From Podospora comata (Eukaryota; Ascomycota; Sordariomycetes; Sordariales; Podosporaceae): a stretch of DNA of 64,000 nt. The translations under genes and the position numbers were made by a program. The notes below the pieces were generated by a model. It saw only the letters and a list, made by a program, of their open reading frames with translations, was not told where the DNA came from and ran no database searches. The DNA lies in the NCBI GenBank assembly GCA_017354895.1, contig CP071498.1, positions 1,302,001-1,366,000 on the forward strand, given 5' to 3'. This document shows positions 47,129 to 58,600 of this stretch, one piece after another; position 1 is the first letter of the stretch; each line of letters begins with the position of its first letter.

Positions 47129-48760
47129 TGATGCTGAAAATGAGAGATAAAAAAGAAAAATGTAGCTGCTATTCCAGCTTGATATTACTATGAAGAAGAA
47201 AGAAAAATGACAACAATGAGAGTTGGATAGGTGTCAGGTGAATGAGCTGCAGGTTTTCATGAGATGGGCTCAGTCAGACATGGCTGCCAGTCGCGTCTCA
47301 ACTCAGGTGCGAAGCGCGTTGGACTGTTAATTGTTCGCTTATAAGGATTTAAAGTGGGTGCTTCAGAGGCTGGAGGGGGATGCAAATATCGATGGGAGCT
47401 TGGTCTGTGCAACCATTTCTGTATCATAATTATTGCTCTATTGAGGGTTGTCCAACGTCGATGCCTCACTTCACGAATGGGAATGGCCATAAGTTGGGCA
47501 GACAATTGTAAGACGAGTGTTTGAGGCGTTCCTGCCTTGAATGTGGCTCCCCCATGCCTTTTTCCTCTATCCTCCATCCTCCATGGCTCCTTCCCAACGA
47601 AGCTCTTGCGCAACATAGCTCTTTCCTGGCAACGCTCTTGCACTGCAGGGCTCCTGCCCAGAGTTCCAGTCCCTGCCACAATGCTCCTTCCATATGTCGT
47701 TCCTTCCTGCAGTCAGTTTTTTGACAGTTGCAAAATCATCGCCATTTTGCCCTTTTGCACATTACCTCTTTAACACATTTCCACATTATCACATACATTG
47801 CACCCTTTGCACTTGAGCCTTTTGCACATTACATTACCCCTTTGCAAATGAGTATCTTCGTCTGGTCATCTGTGAGTAGAGGATGGTTTCTCCATGAGTA
47901 TTCTCAAGAAGCTCAGCCTCGACGTTGCAGGTTGCTTCTGGTCATTGCCGTGTCTTGGTGAGCCCCGCGATGATGTGGGTTGTGTTCTGCAGTCGGCGGC
48001 CGAAACGGTTGCTCTTCCTGTTGTGGATTCGATGAACGATGGAACAATGGGGTTCAATTCACTCCAGCTTTACCTAGCAGGTGGCTTTACAGCTGTGTCG
48101 AGGCGGGTATAAGTGTCGAGAGCAAGATGGTGCCCTATCCACAGAGGTGCATGCTCCATATGGAGTTTAGTTAGGTTTCTTTCAGAGGAACACGATTGTT
48201 GGAGTGGCGGGGAATACGTGATACTGGCTCTGAATTGGTTCTGACTGCGAGGGAAGAAAAGAAAAGCAATACGCCATGTCCACGCTAAGCCCACGGCATC
48301 ATATCATTCAAGGAGGCTCAGAAAGGCGTTGAGCTCGAGGCCGCTAATGTTGCATTGGAAGGAATCTGCTCGCAAGTGGGTTTCCGCTGCTTGGTACCTA
48401 GGTTTCCGCTGTTTGAGCGCTTGCCTATGAGTGTTGCTGACTTGCCAATATCAGACTGAATCTATACTTGCCGGGAATCTAGTCTCATTCGATAAGTAGG
48501 AGCCATATCTGTGCGTAGCCAGAGCATGAGACCCAGGCACATGGTCCACAGTGGGACTCGGTCTTCTCGGTCCCAGGAGTCTCTTTCAACAAATTGCCCC
48601 TGAGCCAGATACCAACTTGCTAGCTCCGAAACACAACTGGGTGGGCTCCGTGGATCAGTATCTATATATTCGGGCTACCCGCTGGTTCTTCACCTCTCCC
48701 ACAAACCTCACATTCCTTACCAACAAACTGATCCAACCGAGACAACAAATACACAACAAG
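47129..48760. other. Intergenic, accessory region
   Basis: No supported gene. Short related C/T-rich words (CCTTTTGCACATTAC twice near 47752 and 47818) form a small degenerate repeat cluster. The right end holds the promoter of secreted-family copy D. Confidence 0.5.
48663..48706 (+). promoter_or_regulatory. Core promoter of copy D
   Basis: TATATATT at 48663-48670, then CCTCTCCCACAAAC starting exactly 30 bp further on (48693). Copy E has the same two elements at the same 30-bp spacing, so they are the likely TATA box and transcription start region. Confidence 0.6.
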
Positions 48761-49329
48761 ATGAAGACCTCCATCATCAGATCGCTGCCAGCACTCTGGC
48801 TTTCTTTGGGGCAAGACATCCTGGTGTTTTCTGTGAAGCATTAATAACACAACAGACAGATTACCCAGGGCTATGCGCTCCCGAGCAACATTGGTCTCGA
48901 CTCTGCGTCCGCAGAATTCACCATCAACTGCAACACTGGCGAAAACCGTACCTTCACCCCGCGCGTCCAGGACGGTATCTCGTACCTTAACGGCAAGTCT
49001 GGCTCTGCGCAGAACAACGCCGGTCATTGTAACCGCGCCACCTGCTCCGAAGGTGCTGCCATTGCTTGGTGCAATAATGTATGTCTCCCTTTTCCCACCT
49101 CTATCATTGGAATTTTCATTATTTCGACACATGCATGGTTTCTGTTTGCTAATCGATTGCGACATCTCTACAGGGTAATGCGGCCAAGCAGGTTGCGTGG
49201 TCGGCAATTGCTGACGCTGCGAACAAGATCGTTCAACAGTGTGATGGCCAGGAGTCGCGTGGTTTTGTAAAGGGCCATGCCGATGCCTCTGATGGCTGGA
49301 CTGCTGTCGTTCGCGCTGAAGACTGCTAA
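48761..49329 (+). pseudogene. Secreted-family copy D, exon 1 shifted or unusual splice
   Basis: Start ATG 48761. Exon 2 (48860-49078) and exon 3 (49174-49329) are fully open, in phase 0 and closed by TAA; they carry the CNR.TCSEGAAIAWCNN block and the DGWTAVVRAEDC end. Exon 1 with the family splice point would end at 48810. It is 50 nt, one less than in copy E, and the intron would begin GC (GCAAG), a GC-AG intron. That model is out of frame. An alternative GT at 48824 gives an open 145-aa protein with a 21-residue leader but needs a 36-bp intron, below the usual fungal minimum. The gene is therefore either recently broken or uses an unusual intron. Of the five copies it is the one most likely to be still expressed. 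Confidence 0.5.
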
Positions 49330-50435
49330 ATCATGCGCGCTATATGGGGCATAGCGAGGCGAGAGGGGGTAGGCAGGACCTTGATTCCTCAATACTCGGA
49401 AGCAGGATGGCGTGGGTCATTCGGGCTAGCTCTACCAAAAGCTGAGAATGTCTCATAGTTGGTGGGTGTTTGCTAATTGGCATCAAATTGAGCTGGAATT
49501 TCTCATAATCGTTCTTACGTGCCTTCTTTCTGTGACAAATACGCTGTGTATCGTTGATCATAAATGCAGTGGGACAGTCATTCAATGCCACCATTTTCCC
49601 CGTTTATCCATACTCATCTCAATCACAGTTCTCCCAACCTAGTCATCGCAGTCACCATACACCATTCACTCTCATCTATTGCGGGCCTTTCGATAATGGA
49701 TGGGATGCCTACCTCATCACATATATTTGAATGTTCAGCCGAGTTCTCCCACCATATGTCACTGGTCTTGTTTCTGATGGTAGCAGAAAGATTGAGGTTC
49801 TAGTTACTCCGGCTTTCCGGAGCAGTGTAGCTCTCGAGCTGACCCAAGCAGGTGTTAACATGGTGTGGAGGAGGGTACATTTCTCGAACCCTCTGAAAAT
49901 TTCTCCGTTATCTATCAGAGGGCATGACGATGTGGAAGTAGCGAGCGGCACGTGGTCTTGAGGATGAATTGAGGAAACCTGCGGTTTTGGTCACAAGTGA
50001 AATGAAGGAAAGGAAGAAGAGCAAGACAGTGGGTTTCTGCCATGTGAAGACTTGCTTATAGTGCTCCTGGCTTGTCGATATGTCAGACCGTATCAACATC
50101 TGCCGTGCATGGCACCACATCCGAAGAGCAGGAGCAATAGGTACTCACACGTGGCCGGTGAATGAAGCCCAAACACCCGGCTCACATTGGAAACTCTCTC
50201 GTCGGCGTTATCATTCACTGACAGCAAGTTGCTCTCGAGTCGTGAATACCCCGCTTATGCTCTAGAGTGAATTGGTATTTGGTGGGCCCCATCAACTAGT
50301 AGGTATATATTCTGAACATCTGCCAGCTCTTCTCCTCTCCCACGAACATATCAGTCATCCTCACAATTCTCAACAAATTGACTACCTTAAAACCAGGCAA
50401 GAGACTCACCGAGACCGTAAGCACCCATCACCAAG
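49330..50435. other. Spacer between copies D and E
   Basis: No gene seen. The right end holds the promoter of copy E. Confidence 0.5.
50304..50347 (+). promoter_or_regulatory. Core promoter of copy E
   Basis: TATATATT at 50304-50311, and CCTCTCCCACGAAC from 50334, 30 bp after the TATA start, as in copy D. Confidence 0.6.
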
Positions 50436-51229
50436 ATGAAAACCACCATTCTCAGCGTCACTGCTGGCGTTCTGGTCCTCTTCGGTGTATGTCCCGCCAA
50501 GTAACCAGTCAGTTAGGACATCACTAACAACCAAATACAGACTACCCAGGCCTCCGAGGTCCCGGACGTCGTGCCTGCTGTCACCTTCAACATACCCATC
50601 AACATCACTGACAAGAATAACGCCACCGTCCCTATCACTGGTACGATATACCCCCCACAAGACTTTTCTCTACTATTCCCCACATCCTTTCAAGGTATTG
50701 AACCACAAACGTTCTTGCTAACCACCACATCCACCAGGCACCATCCAGCAAGCTGTAGCCAAAATGGACACCGACTACCCCGGCTGGAAAGCCGCCTTCC
50801 AGGTCCCATGCCCCCACACGTGGCCCCTCCAAGAAGCCCAAAAAGATCGACTGCTGGCCCAAGGGAGAAGAGAAGACCGTCACCATCAACATCGAGGATG
50901 GCATCGCGTACCTCTCGGATCTGCCAGACCTCACCCAGAACGACACCGGCCAGTGCGGCCGCGTGAGCTGCTCGTACAACTCGGCCATTCTCTGGCGCAA
51001 CACCGTAAGCTTTAACCCTCAACTCCCCCCATCTTTGTTAATTTCTGGTTTCTGACACGAGGCGAAAAAATACAGGATGTCAAGAAGTACGTTCCGTGGC
51101 TGGACATTGCCGACTCTGCGTTTGATATCTGCCTTTGAGTGCAACTCCAAGAAGAGCCACGACTACGTCAAGGGGCATGCCTACATGGATGGCAGGTGGA
51201 CTACCATCGTTCGCAAGGAACAGTGCTGA
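50436..51229 (+). pseudogene. Secreted-family copy E, two single-base insertions
   Basis: Exon 1 (50436-50486) encodes a 17-residue leader. Exons 50541-50640, 50738-51004 and 51076-51229 follow with GT-AG introns, including one more intron than in copies A and C. Exon 3 is one base too long: the frame changes between MDTDYPGW and the later CGRVSCSYNSAI block (around 50800-50815). Exon 4 is also one base too long around 51131-51136, which creates a TGA at 51136-51138 ahead of the intact YVKGHAYM and WTTIVRKEQC ending (stop TGA 51227-51229). Both breaks lie next to short C runs, so sequencing error should be excluded first. Confidence 0.62.
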
Positions 51230-51771
51230 TCGCCTGCTGGCGGTTACAATGGGGATTGGTACCCTGAAAAGAACGATAGGGTGGGTGGGAATTCCATTCT
51301 CGGCACTCGGGGGACTTGATTGCGAGGGTGTACTTGGTTGGCTTTGGCTGATACTGGGAGTATCTCGCGCCTTGGGTAGCGGCTTGTTGGGGATAATTAC
51401 CAGGTACCTAGATAGCAAAGGATTGGGATCTGACTTTTCTCACATGAACTACTTTTTTGATTTGATCTTCTCCACCCGTGTATTTGTCAAGGGCGGCCAG
51501 ACAACCACGTCAAACCTGTTCCCGTTCAATGTTGATGAAAGCTATGAGTGAGCCATGCTTGCCACGTTGCTCACTCCTGTGGGATGTATATAGTAATATA
51601 GGGATACGCCAAGGGATCACACAATGATTGAATGATTTCCAAAGCGTTACTTCATGATACCACCTCACAAGTCATGTTTCGTTGGCCTACTTCTTTCATG
51701 TTGACATACAAAAAGGGGGTGGGTGCCAAGACTTATCGATGGAGTCAAGTGGAGTCCAAAAATAGGCAAAA
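51230..51771. other. Spacer between copy E and 5S copy 2
   Basis: No gene. The right end holds the conserved 3' flank of the minus-strand 5S gene (about 51735-51771). Confidence 0.5.
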
Positions 51772-51890
51772 ACATACAACACCGAGGATTCCCCAGTGGT
51801 CACCCACCTGAGTACTAGTTCGGCACTCAACTGCTTATCTAGGGGAGAGCGGACGGGATCCCGAGCTTTCAGTTGGTTATGGTCGTATGT
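51772..51890 (-). rRNA. 5S ribosomal RNA (copy 2)
   Basis: Second dispersed 5S gene, on the minus strand, 119 bp. Its ends form helix I (ACATACGAC with GTTGTATGT), and the central CTCGGGATCCCGTCCGCTCT and CTAGATAAGC blocks are identical to copy 1. The helix II strands read CAACTG and CAGTTG here and CAGCTG and CAGCTG in copy 1, a compensatory change. T-run terminator follows. An ATATTC element lies about 30 bp upstream, in the place of the TATA box of copy 1. Confidence 0.94.
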
Positions 51891-52257
51891 GATAGTTCTG
51901 TAAAGGTTCGGGGAATATGAGGTGGCTCTCAATGCCTGGCCAGGAGGGCTGCTGCTTTTGGTGTCAGGTCAAGGTTGTGACAGACAATCCATTACACCAA
52001 AGACTGGCTTTCAAGTGATAGTTAGATTCTCGACCGTGTATCCTGGAATCTTGACTGCTGGTTCTTCAGGACATCTGGATCCGAGGCCTGCTGGCAGCCA
52101 CCTACCCACCTCTCTATACATGAAGTCCTCTGGTCATTTGTCATGATGGGCTTCATGCCCACCAGTGACTATACGAAAGGCGACCCCATTTGAGCCTCAG
52201 AATAGAGACGTTGAAAGTATGTTCGTGATATCATTACTCCTACAACCACCCCGCTCT
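51891..52257. other. Intergenic
   Basis: 5S upstream region and 3' region of the monooxygenase. No gene. Confidence 0.5.
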
Positions 52258-53673
52258 CTACAACCTAGCAAACAACTCCCCAAACCTCTCCCTCGCCTCC
52301 TTGACACAATCATTCGCATAAATCATCTTCTGCACGTCCGGACTAGCCCACTTGTCAGGCACCGACCCTGACTTTCCGTTCTCCTTGAATGCCTTGTCCC
52401 TCTCCTCCTTCGCCTTGCCCTCTCCCAAATGCAATACCCGTCCAGAGTGAGTCGCCAGATCCACCAGCGCGGTACAGTGCGGCTTCCGCAACAACTCATA
52501 CACCTTCAACGTCTTGGTAATCGTCTCCCCATCGTGAATCTTCTCCGCCGGAATCTCGCTCACAACCTCGGCCAAGACCGCCCCGTCCTCAATGGCCATC
52601 GCCGCACCCTGACTGAGATGCGGAAGCGTGGCATGGCACGCGTCCCCAACAAGAGCAACCGACCCGTGAACCCAAGTAGGAAGAGGCTTGTGAATCCGGA
52701 GTTTCCACTCGCAGACTTCACCATCAGGTACGAGGTTAAGCATATCCTGCACCAGCGGGCAGAAAGTCTCAAACACCGACAGCATCTGCGATTTTGAGCC
52801 CTTGGTGGTATACGTCGCCGACGTGGCCGAGGCAAAGTTGGTATCCGGGTGAGCAGTCGAGATGTTGTAAATGTTGTGGTTAGAGACAGGATACGCAATA
52901 ATATGCCTCCTCTCACCCACCCACCTCACCACAGTGTTGCTATCCAGCAACTTGATCAGCTCCGGAAAAGGGGCAAGCTGTTCCCTTGTGAGCATGATTC
53001 TATACGCAGCCTGGCCGGTGTCCTCCTCTTCCGTCTGCGTCAAGTTGTGCGACGCCCTGAGAAGGTGAGACCGGGTAGGGGATTTGATCCCATCCGCCGA
53101 AAGCAAAATATCGCATTCAACTGTGAACTCCTCTTCCTGAGCACGGGACCTGAAAATCAACGTTGGCTTGGGGGAGAAGGACGTGATGTTGACAAGGGAT
53201 GTGCCAAAGTGGAATTTGATCGCCGGTTCCTTCAAGCAGCCGTTATACAGACTCCCCGCGAGGTTGGAGCGGTGACCGGTGAGATGAGGAAATCCATATT
53301 TCTCACGAATGTCAGGCATGGAGACGTGGGCGAGCTCTTCGTTTGTGCTGCCCTGTCTGATGCTGGTGGCTTGGACGTCGGTGGCTTCGGCTTCGATCTC
53401 GGGGGCTACTCCGAGGCGGTCGAGGACGCGCATGACGTTTGGTGGCATTTGGATTCCCGCGCCGACGAAGCCGAGGTTGGAGGCAGTTTCGTAGACGGAG
53501 ATGTTTTTGAAGCCCTTTTTGGCGAAGGCGAGGGCGGTGCCTAAGCCTCCCATGCCTGAGAGGGTTGTTAGAGATCTGGGGGTGGGTCTGGGGGTTGTTT
53601 TGAGGGGGGACGTACCTGCGCCGATGACGACGATGCGCAGGTCATAGACGTCTGCGGCCGTGGAGTGAGGCAT
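52258..53673 (-). CDS. FAD-dependent monooxygenase, salicylate hydroxylase-like
   Basis: Flavoprotein hydroxylase of the FAD_binding_3 family, 451 aa, probably NAD(P)H-dependent and acting on an aromatic or related ring. Minus-strand exons are 53673-53616 and 53555-52258. The 60-bp GT-AG intron is a multiple of three, so the gene can be read through it, but splicing rejoins the dinucleotide motif GAGMGGLG (GxGxxG) at residues 18-25. The middle has the DG motif (CDILLSADGIKSPTRS). The C-terminal FAD motif is VALVGDACHATLPHLSQGAAMAIEDG, shown here as VALVGDACHATLP and QGAAMAIEDG. No leader or membrane segment. Substrate cannot be told. It stands alone, with no biosynthetic cluster around it. 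Confidence 0.92.
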   Translation of the reverse strand: MPHSTAADVYDLRIVVIGAGTSPLKTTPRPTPRSLTTLSGMGGLGTALAFAKKGFKNISVYETASNLGFVGAGIQMPPNVMRVLDRLGVAPEIEAEATDVQATSIRQGSTNEELAHVSMPDIREKYGFPHLTGHRSNLAGSLYNGCLKEPAIKFHFGTSLVNITSFSPKPTLIFRSRAQEEEFTVECDILLSADGIKSPTRSHLLRASHNLTQTEEEDTGQAAYRIMLTREQLAPFPELIKLLDSNTVVRWVGERRHIIAYPVSNHNIYNISTAHPDTNFASATSATYTTKGSKSQMLSVFETFCPLVQDMLNLVPDGEVCEWKLRIHKPLPTWVHGSVALVGDACHATLPHLSQGAAMAIEDGAVLAEVVSEIPAEKIHDGETITKTLKVYELLRKPHCTALVDLATHSGRVLHLGEGKAKEERDKAFKENGKSGSVPDKWASPDVQKMIYANDCVKEARERFGELFARL

Positions 53674-55637
53674 CTTGATGTTGTTTTGGTGACAATGCTA
53701 TTCAGGGGTAGGTATCTTTGGTCTGAAATAGGGGGCAGGTGTTTAGCGATTTGTCCAAGAGGTGATGTTGTGGGATGTCACTGTGTCAAGAGCTGAAGCA
53801 GTCAACAAGAACGACGAGAAAATAAATGATATTCAACGGATATATAGCTTTCTACACGACCCGGGGGTTCATGCCTCGGCAGCTGGTCTGGTGGGCAATA
53901 TCCATCACAGATTGGTGTGGACATTCGCGCTGTTGGATCAACAACGGAACGGCAGTGGGGATGGCAAATGATTGTATATTTCTTACTCGCAGAATCACGG
54001 CATTCCGAACTCTTGAACTAAGCTTCTACCAAAGGGTTCAGTTCAGATCGGAAGTGTGGGGTGAGTGAACTGCGGGCGTGCGGATGCGGGGAAAACTTGT
54101 CTCCAGCCGGCTGCGGGAGAAATCTGGATCGGGTCGTGGATCTTCCCCGGAGAAGCTGAGGAAAATGGATTTGCCGGAGTCGCGGTTGAGACTTCGGAAT
54201 TGCAGCGTGGAAACACAACCAGGCCGGTCCTGCCGGTTGCCTCTGGGATCCTGAGGTGCAGACTATGGCTTTGACCTGGGCCACACAGCTGGCCGCCCAA
54301 ACCGAGTGTTATAGCTACCGTAAATCCGTCGGCAATCTGCACAGAGACAAAGTTAGAATGAAATGGAGAGAAGTCTCTGGTTCCTTTGCAATGGCTACTA
54401 GACTGGCCTTCCACACATATCGACAATATGGTAGAAATATATCGACGTGGAAATCGGAGCTTTTAAAACCCCCGCATTTTGTGCTCTAGTGCATGTGCCA
54501 CAGCTTATCCCCCGCATTCCAGCGGCCAGCCATCGCCGTTATCGGTCTTGTCAGCGAATTTGATGAGAACGTTATCTGATGGAAGTGGGCTTACTGGGAT
54601 GGTAGGTAACAATAGGGAGCACTTCTCTGCCAGTACATATATATACCAAACCAGGTAGCCGGGACTGCGGAGGTTGAGATGCCGCGAATGCATTAAGCAC
54701 TACATCATCGCCCGTAATCGTATTTATGCCATGTTTTCATTTGAGGTTATGCTGGCCATTGTGCTGCCCGAGACGGGCCTCCCCCACCAAAGGCAGGCGT
54801 GTGTGGGTCTTTTCAGATGAATGACGACGGGCCGCCCAACCACGCGGGAAGGGAAATGCTTGAAACATGTTTCACGGGAAGAGAGAGGGACGATTTCCTG
54901 GGACAAAGCAATCAGTAGCTAAAAACAGATGGAGTTACTATAGCAGCGATAGCTTAGCAGATCTGCTGGCAGATTTCAACAAAGGGAAAAGGTGAAGCGC
55001 GCGTCTATCTCTTGAGTCACTTGCCCCATCGAACAACGATTCGAGGGCGCGCGCCACAGGCACAATCATGGTTGCGCTCCAGGAACAGAGTGGCACAGTT
55101 GCAGCAAAGAGTGGGAAGCGATCAACTGGACAGCAGCAGCCGCCGACGTCACTTGCAGTTCCTGAGACGCAGCCAATCACACCCCTGTATTGGCCAAAAT
55201 GCTCGAAGCGACCCAGCTGGCTAGCAGGTTCCCATGGGGTTTCAAGCCGCCGTTGGGGGCCTCAAAAAGCTTCCAGGGCATCATTTCAACTCTGGAGCTC
55301 CTCTTATCTCAACATATCCATGAGTGCTGGCCGGCACGAGATCGACAAGAGCACCAAGCCGGGTCGACGGCCGTCCAGTTCCACCTAGTCGTACCTCCGT
55401 ACTTGTACACCGCAGTTCTGCTTTGGTTTTTATTATTGCTCAATCCTCGTCCTACTCAGCAAACACCTCCACTGCTCCCGTCTACAACGCGCCTTGACGG
55501 GAACTCTAACACCACGCCGTGACAACCCCTTTTATGCATGGACTACGATAGTTGACCATCGCTCTCGCCGCGGCAGGTTCACGCTGCGGAGCTTCCACGA
55601 TAACAATACGATCCATACATTCTTCTAGTCGCTCAAC
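53674..55637. other. Intergenic
   Basis: Nearly 2 kb between the divergent monooxygenase and CSC1-like genes. A TATATATA near 54642-54650 (minus) precedes a short open frame without a family match. No gene called. The right end is the leader and promoter of the channel gene. Confidence 0.5.
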
Positions 55638-58600
55638 ATGGCTACCCCTACCCCGGACGTCACCGACCCGGTGACGGAGACGTTATCGACGATAGCGTCG
55701 GTGTCCACGTCCCTCTTGGAAACGATATTGTCTTCGTCAACAGAGGCGCTGTCGACACCATCAACGCAGGCTGCCACGACAACGAGCAGCAGCGCAGCCG
55801 AGGCGCCTACTGGGCCAACAGACGGGCGGCCAGGATCAGGACAGCAGGACCGTGGAATAAGTTTAGTGGCTTTTGTGACTGCATTGGCCGCTTCGTTGAT
55901 TGTTTTCGGAGTGCAGATGGGCTTCTTTTTGCTATTACGGAACAAGCTGGTCAGAATCTTGTGCGTACCTCCATCATCTCCGCCTTCTTATCCAACCCCT
56001 CTTCTTTCTGTTGCGTTTCTAAGGCGTTAACTGGGCACCGCGATGATAGCAAGCCGAAAACCTACCTGGTTCCCGAACGCGAAAGAACAGAACCACCACC
56101 CGCCAGCCATTTTGCACTCATTTATAAGCTCATGGCGTTCAGGGATCGCGAGATCATCAAGAAATGTGGACTCGACGCCTACTTCTTCCTACGATATCTA
56201 CAGACTTTACTGATCATCTTTATTCCTATCGCTCTCGTCGTCATTCCGATCTTGGTACCTATCAACTTTGTTGGCGGACTCGGCAAATCGGTTGTTGAGG
56301 ATTTGAAGGATGATGATGGCAACCCTATCAACAAGACTAATCTAGACCTGCCAACCGGATTAGACACGCTAGCCTGGGGTAACGTTCCCCCGGAAAAGCA
56401 ACATCGGAGATGGGCTCACCTGATCCTTGCGCTTCTTGTCATTATCTGGGTCTGCGGTGTGTTCTTCTTCGAACTTCGCGTATACGTCAAGATCCGACAG
56501 GACTACTTGACCAGCGCCGAACACAGATTACGAGCCTCGGCGAATACGGTCCTTGTGAGCTCCATACCGGACAAGTGGCTCAGCGAAGAGGCCCTGAGAG
56601 GTCTATTTGATGTGTTTCCGGGGGGCATTAGAAATGTCTGGTTGACGCGGGATTTCACACCACTCCTCGCCAAAATTCACAAACGCGATGCTATTCACAA
56701 GCAACTCGAGGCAGCCGAGAGCGACCTCATCCGGGAGGCGAAGCGCAGGCAGCTGAGACAGGCTAAGGAAGGCGGACTGAGGCAGCGCTTCACTTCTGAA
56801 GGCAGAGCAAATAAAGTTCAACGAGCACAACAAGCAAAGGCTCAGAACTTGGAGGCTCAACGGCGCGCTGAAGGCCCCGGAGGCTTGAGCGCCAACACTC
56901 CAAGAATCCCGCACAGTGTGCAAGAAGAGGTGGCGGAGGAAAAGAAGCCGGAGGGCGATCTCACTGATGTGCAGGAGGAGGGATCCGAGGATACCGAGGC
57001 CGATAATCAGCGCGGCAATCCTCTCACCAAAATTGGACGCGGCTTGGGTAAGGGCCTGGGCAAGGGCGCCGCGGTGGTCAGCGGGGCCGGACTAGGTATT
57101 CTCGGAGGAGCAAAGGCTGTCGGAAAAGGCATCGACAATGAGTTGGAAAGGTCTGGAGGGTTTACCGTGATCAATCAACCCGAGGGGCGAGCTCCGTCTC
57201 CTGGTAACTCGCCCACCTCGGATGTTTCGTCCCCACGAAGAGCCCAGATTGCCGTCGACGAGGACGACAAGCCTAGAACGTCGTACGCCTCCGAGAGGCC
57301 ACTTACCCAGTCCACCAGGCATCAACACACGACATCTAACGCCACCAACGAGACCGACTCAAGGCACGACGATTTTAACCCCAGAAGCTTTGGAAACACA
57401 ACTCGAAAGGCTACCAACATGGACGAGATGATTGTGAATAAGAAGACGTATTGGTTCCAGTTTTGGAAGCCACCAACTGGCAGCTATGCATCCCCAATCC
57501 CCCAGGGGTACGAGGGTGGCGAGTACCCGTGGATCAAGACAGAGAAGAAGTCATTCTGGGAGAAATTCAAGAGCTCATTGCCTTGGGTCGAAGATGAATC
57601 CGATCCGGTGGAATACCCACCGGCTTATAACTACGACTACAGGACGCACCCAGAAGATGGTGCGGAGTGGACGAAGTGGCTCAAACCAAAGAACCGCCCA
57701 CAACACCGTGTAGCGAATTTCGATTGGACCCCTGACTGGTTGCCTGGTCTGCCTTTCATCAACAAGAAAGTCGACACCATCTACTGGTGCAGAGAACAGC
57801 TGGCCCAACTCAACATGGAGATTGAGCAAGACCAGCAAAACCCCGAACGCTACCCTGTCATGAACTCGGCGTTCATCCAGTTCAATCATCAAGTGGCTGC
57901 CCATATGGCTTGCCAGTCAGTAACTCACCACGTACCGAAACACATGGCACCCCGTATGGTTGAGATATCGCCCGACGATGTCATCTGGGACAACATGGCC
58001 ATAATGTGGTGGAGCGCATGGCTTCGAAGGGCGGTTGTGTTTCTTGTCGTGGCAGGCATGATTATCCTCTGGGCTATCCCCGTTGCCTGGACAGCCTCGC
58101 TGTCACAAATAGACGCGTTGCTCAAGCAATATCCGTGGCTTAGCTTCATTAACAGCAGCGAGACACTCACAAACATCGTCAAGGCCGTGGCTGGTGTGTT
58201 ACCCGCCATTGTGCTGGCCATCCTGCTGGCGCTTGTCCCTGTCGTCCTCGACCTTCTGGCGGAATTTCAAGGAGAGAAGACGGGATCCTTGAAGTCAGAA
58301 ATGGTCCAGATCTATTATTTCGCCTTCCTCTTTACCCAAGTCTTCCTCGTTGTCTCTATTGCAGCAGGTACCTTCCAGGTCCTAGAGGAGCTGGGGAAAA
58401 GTCCGCAGGAAACGCCTAACATTCTAGCCCAGAACATTCCCAAAGCTGCTAACTACTTTTTCTCTTACATGATTCTCCAGGCTTTGTCCACGAGTTCGGG
58501 TACCTTGCTGCAGATCGGAACACTCGCCGTTTGGTATTTCTGGGCTCGGATCGTCGACAACACAGCGCGGGCAAAGTGGGTTCGGAACACGCAGCTCCCG

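Noticed and set aside
53556-53615. Unspliced reading of the monooxygenase, since the intron is a multiple of three and open
   Set aside because: It would insert 20 residues into the FAD-binding GxGxxG motif; splicing restores the canonical motif.
54490-54700. Possible sixth copy of the secreted family (TATA box and a DGDGW-like end on the minus strand)
   Set aside because: Apart from the TATA box and a Gly-Asp-Gly-Trp stretch there is no core motif or leader exon.
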